Shown here: in pieces, positions 8,276-16,144 of the stretch | How positions within the stretch are numbered: position 1 is the first letter of the stretch | How the letters are laid out: each line of letters begins with the position of its first letter | From: Odoribacter sp. | Lineage (GTDB): Bacteria; Bacteroidota; Bacteroidia; Bacteroidales; Marinifilaceae | Assembly: GCA_020024465.1 (NCBI GenBank) | Contig: JAHHTT010000001.1 | Coordinates: 153,053 to 217,052 of the forward strand | Length of the DNA stretch: 64,000 bases | Direction of reading: 5' to 3' | Translations under genes and position numbers: made by a program | The notes under the pieces: generated by a model | What the model was told of the DNA's origin: nothing | Seen by the model: the letters and a program-made list of their open reading frames with translations, nothing else | Databases searched by the model: none

Positions 8276-9520
8276 TTACAAATGAGGATGCAAACACGAA
8301 ATCTTCAACAAACTGCTGTCTCCATAACTCAAAAAACGAAATCCATGTTCCATTGCATAATCATAAATCTTATGCCTGTCATCTCCCACTGCAGCAGCAA
8401 CAAGTAACAGTAATGTGCTCTGCGGCTGGTGAAAATTAGTAAACATAGCATCAATTACCCGGAATCGGTAACCCGGCACGATAATAATAGTAGTGGCTGC
8501 TTTCAACATTTCTTCGTTAGTTTCATCAAACCAAAGTAAAAGCGCATCCATAGATTCGTGCAAAGAATAATGTGAAGGCAAAGTATACGCTTCCCACTGC
8601 TGCAGAGAGAAAAAATCATCATAACCAGCAATCCGCTTAACCCCCAACCAATAAAGACTTTCAAGAGTGCGCACCGAAGTAGTACCGACAGCAATAATTT
8701 CTTTGGACTTATTACGCAAACACTCCACTAAATCACGAGTGATGATGAGATGCTCTGTATGCATATCATGTCCTCCGATTGTTTCTGTCTGCACCGGACG
8801 AAAAGTTCCTGCTCCGACATGTAATGTTAGTTCCCTTACATTCACACCCTTTGCACGCAAATCGTCAAGTAAGGAACGAGTGAAATGCAAACCTGCGGTA
8901 GGAGCAGCCACGGATCCCTCCTCGTGGGAATAAACCGTCTGATAGCGAATTTCATCAGAAGCTTCCGACTCCCGGTGCAAATAAGGAGGAATAGGTATGC
9001 GTCCGCATACTTCAAGCACTTCACTAAAAGATAAGTCGCCATTCCATTCGAAATGAACAATGATTTTACCATTTTTCTGTTCTTCCCGTCCAGCTTGCAG
9101 AATATATTCACTACCATTATATTCGAAACGACATTCTATTACTCCTTCTTTCCATTTTTTCATATTACCTACCATGCAAATCCAGTCGCAACAACCTTTA
9201 GCTGCAAAATTTTGAGCATAATCCTCAGGCAAATACGGTTCCAGACAAAACACTTCAATTACAGCACCGGTCAGTTTGTGAAAAAAGATACGGGCATGAA
9301 TCACCTTGGTATTATTGAAAATCAATGTCTGCCCAGGTTTTAACAGTTCACGTACTTCTCCAAATCTCCGTTCTTCAATCTCACCATTTCGATAGACAAG
9401 CAACTTAGAGGCTTCACGCTCATTTAAAGGAAACTTTGCAATCCGCTCATCAGGCAATTCGTAGGAATAATCCTCCATTCGTATATTTTTCAAATAATTT
9501 AATTCTTCTTCCGTTTTCAT
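8276..9520 (-). CDS. queA: S-adenosylmethionine:tRNA ribosyltransferase-isomerase
   Basis: This 414-aa protein catalyses transfer and isomerisation of the ribosyl moiety of SAM onto preQ1-modified tRNA, the step that makes epoxyqueuosine. Family hallmarks are GQTLIFNNTKV near the N-terminus, GRIPIPPYL, the core EGSVAAPTAGLHFT, LTLHVGAGTFRPV and the C-terminal FTNFHQPQSTLLLLV. It is longer than E. coli QueA (356 aa), with extra sequence at both ends. Translation could begin at the first Met or at an internal Met (residue 15, MEDYSYELP) that matches the usual QueA start. A well-formed promoter lies upstream at 9567-9598. Confidence 0.93.
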   Translation of the reverse strand: MKTEEELNYLKNIRMEDYSYELPDERIAKFPLNEREASKLLVYRNGEIEERRFGEVRELLKPGQTLIFNNTKVIHARIFFHKLTGAVIEVFCLEPYLPEDYAQNFAAKGCCDWICMVGNMKKWKEGVIECRFEYNGSEYILQAGREEQKNGKIIVHFEWNGDLSFSEVLEVCGRIPIPPYLHRESEASDEIRYQTVYSHEEGSVAAPTAGLHFTRSLLDDLRAKGVNVRELTLHVGAGTFRPVQTETIGGHDMHTEHLIITRDLVECLRNKSKEIIAVGTTSVRTLESLYWLGVKRIAGYDDFFSLQQWEAYTLPSHYSLHESMDALLLWFDETNEEMLKAATTIIIVPGYRFRVIDAMFTNFHQPQSTLLLLVAAAVGDDRHKIYDYAMEHGFRFLSYGDSSLLKISCLHPHL

Positions 9521-9566
9521 TTTGCAGTTTAATGATTATGTCTTAATTTTATTGCCGAAAAACACA

Positions 9567-9598
9567 CAAAGATAGGAAAATGTGAATAGTGAGACAAA
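9567..9598 (-). promoter_or_regulatory. promoter of queA
   Basis: On the minus strand TTTG (9598-9595) and TATCTTTG (9574-9567) are 20 bp apart, matching the Bacteroidota primary-sigma pattern. The queA start lies about 45 bp downstream. Confidence 0.65.
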
Positions 9599-9702
9599 TG
9601 GAAACGAAGTTTTTAGCAAAGCGACACTTGAACTGTCAGTATCTGCCTACATAGAACATAAATCGGTTTACTTTCCGGCAAATACAACAAAAAAGACAAA
9701 GC

Positions 9703-10473
9703 ATGAAAACAAAAAAAGAGATTGTAAACAATTGGTTGCCAAGATATACAGGGCGTTCCCTGGAGACTTTTTCCAAATATATATTGCTGACAAATTTTGA
9801 ATATTATCTGGAACTTTTTTCTGAAATATACCATGTACCGATAGTCGGAGCAGATAAAACCATGCCCAATGTATCATACAACGGAGTGACTCTTATTAAT
9901 TTTGGAATGGGAAGTCCCAATGCTGCAACCATTCTTGACCTGCTAACGGCCATAGAGCCAGAGGCCGTGTTGTTCATAGGCAAATGTGGTGGACTAAAAG
10001 AAAAAAACGTTGTAGGCGATTACATTTTACCAATAGCAGCCATCAAAGGAGAAGGAACCTCAGACGACTATATGCCGCATGAAGTTCCAGCCTTACCGGC
10101 CTTCAGCATCCAAAAAGCCTGTTCCAAAACTATTGTTGCACACAATCGGGAATATTACACGGGTGTAGTATATACCACCAATCGCAGAGTATGGGAATAC
10201 GACGACCGCTTTAAAGAATATCTCCGTAGCACCCGTGCAATGGCTGTTGACATGGAAACCGCTACAATTTTTACTGTTGGATTTGCTAACCGCATCCCAA
10301 CGGGAGCATTACTACTAGTGTCCGATCGTCCCATGATATCAGAAGGCATAAAAACTGCCGAATCCGACAAACACGTGACTCAGAAGTTTGTAAAACAACA
10401 TTTGGAAATCGGTATTGAGGTATTAAACAATATCCGTGATAAAAATTATTCTGTCAAACATCTGATATTTTAG
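9703..10473 (+). CDS. amn: AMP nucleosidase
   Basis: This 256-aa protein hydrolyses AMP to adenine and ribose 5-phosphate. It has the nucleoside-phosphorylase fold of the short Bacteroidota AMP nucleosidases: INFGMGSPNAATILDLL, FIGKCGGLKE and DYILPIAAIKGEGTS. The signature AMAVDMETATIFTVG supplies the Met-Glu ribose-binding pair, and ALLLVSDRPMISEG follows. It lacks the extra N-terminal domain of the E. coli Amn (484 aa). It is divergent from queA and ends 1 bp before the DUF1573 lipoprotein gene, suggesting co-transcription. Confidence 0.9.
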   Translation: MKTKKEIVNNWLPRYTGRSLETFSKYILLTNFEYYLELFSEIYHVPIVGADKTMPNVSYNGVTLINFGMGSPNAATILDLLTAIEPEAVLFIGKCGGLKEKNVVGDYILPIAAIKGEGTSDDYMPHEVPALPAFSIQKACSKTIVAHNREYYTGVVYTTNRRVWEYDDRFKEYLRSTRAMAVDMETATIFTVGFANRIPTGALLLVSDRPMISEGIKTAESDKHVTQKFVKQHLEIGIEVLNNIRDKNYSVKHLIF

Positions 10474-10474
10474 T

Positions 10475-10867
10475 ATGATTAAAATTATATCTATCTGTTG
10501 CTATTTCCTGATGGTGTGTTCGTGCAAAGAAAAAGTCAAAACAACACAAGGAGAAGAAACAAATATGAAGTGGACCCTCAAGACGTGGAACTTCGGGGAA
10601 ATTAAAAATGGAGAGGAGGTTTGTCACACCTTCTATTTCAAAAACACAGGAAGTAATAATTTATTGATAAAAAACGTAAAAACAGACTGTGGCTGTACTA
10701 CGGTCAATTACAATAAAGCCCCCATAAAACCAGGTGAAGAGGGAAAAATTGAAATTGCCTTCAACTCTCGTGGCAGAAATGGGAAACAATACAAAGAAAT
10801 CAGTATATTTGCAAATATTCCGGAAAAGCAGACAATAATTAGCATTACCGCGGATATTATAGACTAA
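10475..10867 (+). CDS. DUF1573-family lipoprotein
   Basis: The 130-aa product has a lipoprotein signal (VCSCKEK, cysteine about residue 17). A single DUF1573 domain follows: WNFGEIKNGEEVCHTFYFKN, then TDCGCTTVNY and PIKPGEEGKIEIAFNS. DUF1573 proteins have an ASH/Ig-like fold; their role is unknown. It starts 1 bp after the AMP nucleosidase stop and 34 bp before yajC, so it may be read as part of a longer operon. Confidence 0.88.
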   Translation: MIKIISICCYFLMVCSCKEKVKTTQGEETNMKWTLKTWNFGEIKNGEEVCHTFYFKNTGSNNLLIKNVKTDCGCTTVNYNKAPIKPGEEGKIEIAFNSRGRNGKQYKEISIFANIPEKQTIISITADIID

Positions 10868-10901
10868 AATTATTAAATATCAATTAATTAACAAATAAAG
10901 T

Positions 10902-11216
10902 ATGAACACATTATTCATTGCATTACAGCAACAATCCGGAGCAGGAGGATTCATGAGTTTTCTGCCTTTAATTCTAATTATTATCGTATTCTGGTTTTTC
11001 ATGATTCGTCCACAAATGAAAAGACAAAAAGAACTGAGAAATTTCCGCGATGCCTTGAAAAAAGGAGACAAGATTGTCACAACCGGTGGAATATATGGTA
11101 AGGTGCTGGAAATCAGTGATTCTTACATTATTATGGAAGTAGAAGGACAAAACCGATTGAAAATCGATAAATCAGCAATTATCAAAGATATGACTGATGC
11201 TACTCCGGCAAAATAA
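10902..11216 (+). CDS. yajC: preprotein translocase subunit YajC
   Basis: This 104-aa membrane protein has one N-terminal transmembrane helix (FLPLILIIIVFWFFMI). The conserved cytoplasmic segment RPQMKRQKELRNFRDALKKG continues into DKIVTTGGIYGKV. YajC associates with SecDF in the Sec translocase. A strong terminator follows at 11237. Confidence 0.93.
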   Translation: MNTLFIALQQQSGAGGFMSFLPLILIIIVFWFFMIRPQMKRQKELRNFRDALKKGDKIVTTGGIYGKVLEISDSYIIMEVEGQNRLKIDKSAIIKDMTDATPAK

Positions 11217-11236
11217 TCCGGAAAAGAACAAAACTC

Positions 11237-11274
11237 AAGGTATAAACCGAAATTATTCGGTTTATACCTTTTAA
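11237..11274 (+). terminator. intrinsic terminator after yajC
   Basis: A perfect 15-bp stem (11237-11251 with 11256-11270) with a 4-nt loop (ATTA) is followed by TTAATTTT. Confidence 0.85.
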
Positions 11275-11310
11275 TTTTCAACAGCTAACCCTTTAAGAAT
11301 ACTCTGTCTT

Positions 11311-12303
11311 ATGCCGGATTTAAATACATTGATTGGAAAAATAAATAAATATACGAAAAAGATAAGCCTTAACCGAAACATCATCACTTATCTGGTTTGT
11401 GTTGTCATTGCTTCCATTCTATGGTTTATGAATACTTTCAGCCAGGATTATCAGACAGAACTAAACTACCCCATCAAATACATCAATATCCCTGAAGACA
11501 AGTATCCTATGAATAAACTGCCCGACCATCTGCAATTGAATGTTCAGGCAAAGGGTTTTACACTTATGGGTTATCGCATCAAGACCTCGTTTCAGCCTAT
11601 CACATTTAACTTTGCCACGTACCAACATTTACTGCAAGAACGGGACGGTATTTCTGAGTATATACTGAATACCAACGATATCAAAGAAAAATTCGGTAAC
11701 CAAATCAATCCGGACATCAAATTAGTATCCATTTATCCGGAAAGAATTACATTCCGTTTTGCACCCACACAAAAAAAGAAAGTGCTTATCAATCCTAACT
11801 TAGAGTATAAACTAAAAAGACAATACATTTTAAACCAGATAAAACTAGATCCGGACAGCGTAACAATAAGTGGTCCGGCAAACATAATTGACACTCTGCA
11901 AAGTATACAGACAGAAATATGGACCTTGAAAGATTTAAGCCAAACCATCAATAAAACACTCAAACTAACAGATATAGAAAATTGTCATTTAAACCCTAAT
12001 TTTACCAATATCACACTAGAAGTAGAGCAATTCACAGAATCCCATCGTACAATATCCATTACCCCTCAATTAATGCCGGATTCCATCAACATACGTTTAT
12101 TCCCCTCTTCTCTGAATATTTCGTACGACGTTGGATTAAGCAAATATGATCAGATAAATGACAATGACTTCATATTTGCTGTCGATTATCCGCAAAATAC
12201 AGATACTACCTATCTGGAAGTGAAAATTGTTAAAGCCCCTGCTTTTATCAAAGACCTAAAATATACCCCACAGAAAGTTGAATTTTTATTAGAGAAAAAA
12301 TAA
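11311..12303 (+). CDS. YbbR-like domain protein (CdaR-related)
   Basis: This 330-aa protein has one N-terminal membrane helix (IITYLVCVVIASILWFMNTF, about residues 24-43). Extracytoplasmic YbbR-like beta repeats follow (YPIKYINIPEDKYP, LQLNVQAKGFTLMGYRI, DSVTISGPANIIDTL). In Firmicutes the homologue CdaR regulates the diadenylate cyclase CdaA; whether that holds in Bacteroidota is not shown here. It is followed 1 bp later by coaE, a gene order common in Bacteroidales. Confidence 0.85.
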   Translation: MPDLNTLIGKINKYTKKISLNRNIITYLVCVVIASILWFMNTFSQDYQTELNYPIKYINIPEDKYPMNKLPDHLQLNVQAKGFTLMGYRIKTSFQPITFNFATYQHLLQERDGISEYILNTNDIKEKFGNQINPDIKLVSIYPERITFRFAPTQKKKVLINPNLEYKLKRQYILNQIKLDPDSVTISGPANIIDTLQSIQTEIWTLKDLSQTINKTLKLTDIENCHLNPNFTNITLEVEQFTESHRTISITPQLMPDSINIRLFPSSLNISYDVGLSKYDQINDNDFIFAVDYPQNTDTTYLEVKIVKAPAFIKDLKYTPQKVEFLLEKK

Positions 12304-12304
12304 C

Positions 12305-12892
12305 ATGGAAACGATAGGCCTAACAGGAGGAATCGGTTCAGGAAAAAGTACTGTAGCCAAAATTTTCCAATGCATGGGTTATCCCACATATATCGCAGAT
12401 ACAGAAGCTTCAATTCTCATGAATACATCTTCTGAGATACGAAACAAAATAACTGTTCGTTTTGGTGAAGCAATATATAACAACCATAGACTCAACAAAG
12501 CCGAGTTAGCAAAAATCATATTTGCAAACAAAGAGGCATTACAATACATCAATCACATTGTCCATCCTCATGTCATGGCTCATTTCAAGACATGGAGTAA
12601 AAAACAAAAAAGTCCAATCGTACTATTTGAGTCAGCGATCCTTTATGAAACTGGTTTAAACAAATTTTTCAAACATATCATTTGTGTAACAGCACCAAAA
12701 GACATACGTATACAGCGCGTAATTTGTCGGGATCAAACAACAGCAGAAAAAGTTTGCAACCGTATCCAAAACCAAATGGATGACACAGAGAAAATCTGCT
12801 TGGCAGATTTCATCGTGAACAACGACGAAATCCAAGCATTATTACCACAAGTAACAAAAATCATTCAACAATTAAATAATACAAACAAATAG
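12305..12892 (+). CDS. coaE: dephospho-CoA kinase
   Basis: This 195-aa kinase performs the last step of coenzyme A synthesis, phosphorylating the 3'-hydroxyl of dephospho-CoA. The P-loop GLTGGIGSGKSTVAKIF is at residues 5-21. IADTEAS follows (the usual family sequence is DAD), then HIVHPHV and a lid-like region (ICRDQTTAEKV). The length is normal. It sits between the YbbR protein and the DnaJ/TerB gene with only 1- and 3-bp gaps. Confidence 0.93.
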   Translation: METIGLTGGIGSGKSTVAKIFQCMGYPTYIADTEASILMNTSSEIRNKITVRFGEAIYNNHRLNKAELAKIIFANKEALQYINHIVHPHVMAHFKTWSKKQKSPIVLFESAILYETGLNKFFKHIICVTAPKDIRIQRVICRDQTTAEKVCNRIQNQMDDTEKICLADFIVNNDEIQALLPQVTKIIQQLNNTNK

Positions 12893-12895
12893 ATT

Positions 12896-13633
12896 ATGCC
12901 AAAATACGGAAAGTGGATCGGCGCTGGACTGGGATTTGCCATGGGAGGTCCATTAGGAGCATTGTTAGGAATCTTTATTGGTTCCATATTTGATAACACC
13001 TCAAGAATCAATATTGACCCACAACAACAAAACAGTCTCAACACAAATAGCGGACGAGGTGATTTTATGTTTAGTCTGATTGTATTGGCAACAGCCATAA
13101 TGAAAGCAGACGGACGTATCATGCGATCGGAATTGGATTATGTAAAAGAATTTTTCAAGCACAATTTCGGTCTTGAAGCGACCCGTGAAGCCATGTCGAT
13201 GATTAAAGAATTAAGTAAAAAAGATATTCCGATAACAGACGTGTGCCAACAAATCCGTTACAACATGGCCTCGGCCGCCCGTACTCAATTACTCTATTTT
13301 CTATTCGGTATAGCCAAAGCTGATGGCTCCGTAAGCACCGACGAGCTCCAAGTAATGGAAAATATTTCTAATGCTCTAGGTATAGATTATAATACATTTT
13401 TATCCATAAAATCAATGTATTACGATGATTTAAATTCAGCTTATCAAGTATTAGGAACTAATAGTTCAGCCAGCAATGAGGAAATAAAAAAAGCTTACCG
13501 AAAAATGGTAATGGAAAATCATCCAGACAAAGTGGGACACTTAGGCGAAGATATCCGCAAAGCAGCTGAAGACAAAATCACACAAATTAATCTTGCGTAT
13601 GAGAAGATCAAAAAACAACGTAATATAAATTGA
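12896..13633 (+). CDS. TerB/DjlA-like co-chaperone with a C-terminal J domain
   Basis: The 245-aa protein has a glycine-zipper-like hydrophobic N-terminus (GLGFAMGGPLGALLGIFIG) that probably inserts in the membrane. A TerB-like helical domain spans about residues 55-165 (KADGRIMRSELDYVKEFF; KADGSVSTDELQVM). A J domain from about residue 180 carries the diagnostic HPD in MVMENHPDKVGHLG. This is the architecture of DjlA, which stimulates DnaK at the membrane. It starts 3 bp after coaE. Confidence 0.9.
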   Translation: MPKYGKWIGAGLGFAMGGPLGALLGIFIGSIFDNTSRINIDPQQQNSLNTNSGRGDFMFSLIVLATAIMKADGRIMRSELDYVKEFFKHNFGLEATREAMSMIKELSKKDIPITDVCQQIRYNMASAARTQLLYFLFGIAKADGSVSTDELQVMENISNALGIDYNTFLSIKSMYYDDLNSAYQVLGTNSSASNEEIKKAYRKMVMENHPDKVGHLGEDIRKAAEDKITQINLAYEKIKKQRNIN

Positions 13634-13659
13634 ATTAATTTTTATTTACAATACACTAT

Positions 13660-13690
13660 TTTCTATTCTCAATTAATTACTGTAGTTTTG
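13660..13690 (+). promoter_or_regulatory. promoter of the DUF5606 gene
   Basis: TTTC at 13660-13663 and TAGTTTTG at 13683-13690 are 19 bp apart, close to the Bacteroidota consensus. The start codon is 34 bp downstream. Confidence 0.55.
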
Positions 13691-13724
13691 CCAATCATTT
13701 TTATAAAACGTTAAACAGCGAATT

Positions 13725-14111
13725 ATGTTGAAAGAAATTTTATCTATCTCGGGAAAACCTGGTTTGCAAAAACTAATCAGCAATTCATCCAATGCACTGA
13801 TTGTAGAGTCTCTGATTGATGGGAAGCGTTTTCCGGCATACTCTAATGCCAAAATTATCGCCTTGGAAGATATCTCCATATATACTGAAACCGAAGATAT
13901 GCCTTTAAAGGATGTTTTCAAACGTATGTACAATAAAGAAGGAGGACATCAAACATTAAGTCACAAAGAATCAAACGATAAGATAACATCCTATTTCAGC
14001 GAAATCGTTCCGGAATATGACAAAGACCGAGTATATACTTCAGACATGAAAAAAATTATCCAGTGGTACAATCTATTAGTATCCAAAAATCTACTGAACT
14101 TTGAAGAATAG
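13725..14111 (+). CDS. DUF5606-family protein
   Basis: This 128-aa cytoplasmic protein has the conserved beginning LKEILSISGKPGLQKLIS and the region GKRFPAYSNAKIIALEDISI of the DUF5606 family, found in Bacteroidota. No catalytic residues are evident, and there is no signal peptide or membrane segment. It has its own promoter and a terminator directly after it, so it is probably monocistronic. Function unknown. Confidence 0.85.
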   Translation: MLKEILSISGKPGLQKLISNSSNALIVESLIDGKRFPAYSNAKIIALEDISIYTETEDMPLKDVFKRMYNKEGGHQTLSHKESNDKITSYFSEIVPEYDKDRVYTSDMKKIIQWYNLLVSKNLLNFEE

Positions 14112-14121
14112 ATATAATTAA

Positions 14122-14160
14122 AAAGATTTGGAGAACAAACTCCAAATCTTTCTCTTTTTA
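14122..14160 (+). terminator. intrinsic terminator after the DUF5606 gene
   Basis: A perfect 12-bp stem (14122-14133 with 14140-14151) has the loop AACAAA and a T-rich tail (CTCTTTTT). Confidence 0.85.
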
Positions 14161-14177
14161 CTCTTGTCTGTCACGCC

Positions 14178-14873
14178 ATGTTTCAATTTAAGCAATTCAC
14201 CATCCACCAAGACCGAACCGCAATGAAAGTGGGTACGGACGGTGTGCTTTTGGGAGCATGGGCTGATTTGAAACATGCCCACCGTATTTTAGATATCGGT
14301 ACCGGTACAGGATTGATAGCCTTGATGGCTGCACAACGAAATCGCGATGCACAAATCGATGCTATTGAAATAGAAGAGCAGGCATTTATACAAGCTCAAG
14401 AAAATATAGCAACCACCCCATGGAAAAATAGGATCAAAATTAAACATGTATCACTACAATATTATTATCCCAATGTACAATACGATAGCATTGTATGCAA
14501 TCCCCCCTTTTTCATAAACTCCACCAAAAATCCCAACGATATCCGGACATTGGCACGCCACAACGATACACTATCCCATAAAGAGCTAATCAATCATGCC
14601 AAACGTCTGCTAACTCCCCAAGGTAGCTTCCACCTGATTCTCCCAATTACAGAAGCTTGGAAACTGATAACATACGCACAAAGTGTTAATTTCTATGCTA
14701 TCCACCTCACTTTTGTACATCCTACCCCTTGCAAGTCACCCAAACGTATACTCATAGAACTATCTTTAACACAAAAATCTTATTGTGAGGACAATATCAC
14801 TATAGAATTGGAACGTCACTGCTATAGTGAAGCTTACTCGAAATTGACCCAACAATTCTATCTGCACCTATAA
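14178..14873 (+). CDS. trmN6: tRNA1(Val) (adenine(37)-N6)-methyltransferase
   Basis: This 231-aa SAM-dependent methyltransferase starts FQFKQFTIHQDRTAMKVGTD, as in the YfiC/TrmN6 family. It has the SAM-binding motif DIGTGTGLIALMAAQR (about residues 40-55) and the N6-adenine motif NPPFF (about residue 111). The family methylates A37 in valine tRNA. It follows a terminator by about 20 bp, so its promoter must be short-range or there is read-through. Confidence 0.9.
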   Translation: MFQFKQFTIHQDRTAMKVGTDGVLLGAWADLKHAHRILDIGTGTGLIALMAAQRNRDAQIDAIEIEEQAFIQAQENIATTPWKNRIKIKHVSLQYYYPNVQYDSIVCNPPFFINSTKNPNDIRTLARHNDTLSHKELINHAKRLLTPQGSFHLILPITEAWKLITYAQSVNFYAIHLTFVHPTPCKSPKRILIELSLTQKSYCEDNITIELERHCYSEAYSKLTQQFYLHL

Positions 14874-15011
14874 CTTTACGCTTATTAAAAAATTGTTAAC
14901 CCATTAGCGGAATTTAATTAGCGCATATTTAACTCTGCCAGCGGTTTTTTATAGTAATAAACAACATATTTTTTTAACTATCCATTAACCATTAATTCAA
15001 AAAAACAGCAC

Positions 15012-15019
15012 TACCTTTG
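15012..15019 (+). promoter_or_regulatory. promoter -7 element upstream of the leader terminator
   Basis: TACCTTTG matches TAnnTTTG exactly. No clear TTTG is present 19-21 bp upstream, so only the -7 element is supported. Confidence 0.5.
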
Positions 15020-15087
15020 TGACATCAAAACAAAGAAAAACACGTTTTTTTCATAAGTTTGTATGTTTAGGTTAGTAGTTAGTAATT

Positions 15088-15123
15088 AATAAGAGGTCAG
15101 GTTATTGATCTCTTATTTTTTTT
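15088..15123 (+). terminator. intrinsic terminator in the ROK leader
   Basis: A 12-bp stem pairs 15088-15099 with 15106-15117 (one G-U pair) around a 6-nt loop and is followed by a run of T. It lies 57 bp before the ROK start codon, and no gene lies between it and the promoter at 15012. Confidence 0.8.
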
Positions 15124-15179
15124 ATATCTTTATCACCGCAAAATCATTAAGAATTATACAACACATAATATATATAAAA

Positions 15180-16142
15180 ATGAGAACAGAAGTTGCTTTA
15201 GGAATCGATATGGGTGGAACAAATACTGCATTCGGTTTTATTGACAGAGAAGGGAATTATTGGGCAGAGGGAAATATTGCCACTAACAAACATGAAGATA
15301 TTAATGACTATCTAAAAGAGCTTCACATGACTATCGAAAACGTTCTCGATACCATCCGTGAAAAAGTAGTTTTAGTGGGAATAGGTGTCGGAGCCCCATG
15401 CGGCAACTACCTGCAGGGAACAATCGAATATGCATCCAATTTACGTTGGAATGGTGTAATTCCGTTTTGCGACATGCTAAAAGAATTTTATCCATCCATT
15501 CCTGTTTGCCTGACCAATGATGCCAATGCTGCCACAATTGGCGAAATGATATACGGAGGGGCCAAAGGCATGAAAGATTTTATCATGATTACTTTAGGAA
15601 CCGGAGTCGGTAGCGGATTCGTTTCTAATGGTCAACTGATATATGGACATGACGGTTTTGCCGGAGAATTCGGTCACATTATTGTATCTCCCAATGGACG
15701 TCAATGTGGATGTGGTCGCAACGGCTGTCTAGAAACATATGTATCTGCAACAGGGGTAAAAAGAACAGCTTACAAAATGATGGCTAAATATAATTACCCA
15801 AGCGAACTACGTAACATCCCATTTAATGAAATGACTTCCAAAATAATTTGTGAAGCTGCACAAAAAGGCGATATGATTGCAATCAATACCTTTAAATACA
15901 CAGCCAAAATGTTAGGAGAAGCCCTGGCCAATATCGTTGCCATCACCAGTCCGGAAGCCATTTTCCTAATGGGTGGTCTAACAAATGCAGGCGATTTATT
16001 ATTCGGACCGACAAAAGAACACATGGAGATGAATATGCTAAAAATGTTCAGTAATAAAGTAAAACTACTTCCTTCCCAACTCACAAAGAATGTTGCCATT
16101 TATGGTGCTGCCGCACTGATATGGAACGAGTTGGACAAATAA
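15180..16142 (+). CDS. ROK-family sugar kinase (glucokinase-like)
   Basis: I place the start at ATG 15180 (320 aa), because the protein then begins MRTEVALGIDMGGTNTAFGF with the phosphate-binding loop near the N-terminus. A longer frame upstream would run through the leader. Other family marks are CLTNDANAATIGE (catalytic Asp region), TLGTGVGSG, and the zinc-binding ROK signature EFGHIIVSP followed by CGCGRNGCLE. The enzyme phosphorylates glucose or a related hexose/N-acetyl sugar; the substrate cannot be told from sequence. Its stop is 2 bp before the next start, so the two are co-transcribed. Confidence 0.9.
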   Translation: MRTEVALGIDMGGTNTAFGFIDREGNYWAEGNIATNKHEDINDYLKELHMTIENVLDTIREKVVLVGIGVGAPCGNYLQGTIEYASNLRWNGVIPFCDMLKEFYPSIPVCLTNDANAATIGEMIYGGAKGMKDFIMITLGTGVGSGFVSNGQLIYGHDGFAGEFGHIIVSPNGRQCGCGRNGCLETYVSATGVKRTAYKMMAKYNYPSELRNIPFNEMTSKIICEAAQKGDMIAINTFKYTAKMLGEALANIVAITSPEAIFLMGGLTNAGDLLFGPTKEHMEMNMLKMFSNKVKLLPSQLTKNVAIYGAAALIWNELDK

Positions 16143-16144
16143 TT

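Larger units (their letters stand above)
14874..15179. other. intergenic leader region upstream of the ROK gene
   Basis: This 306-bp AT-rich stretch has no ORF. It holds a -7-like element TACCTTTG at 15012-15019 and a TTAG-rich segment (15066-15088). An intrinsic terminator follows at 15088-15123, then a second weaker -7-like element TATCTTTA near 15125. The order promoter-terminator-gene suggests either an attenuated leader or a free-standing small RNA. Confidence 0.55.

Noticed and set aside
8064..8285. 73-codon plus-strand frame
   Set aside because: It starts with TTG inside a promoter -7 box, has no ribosome-binding site and runs through an intrinsic terminator.
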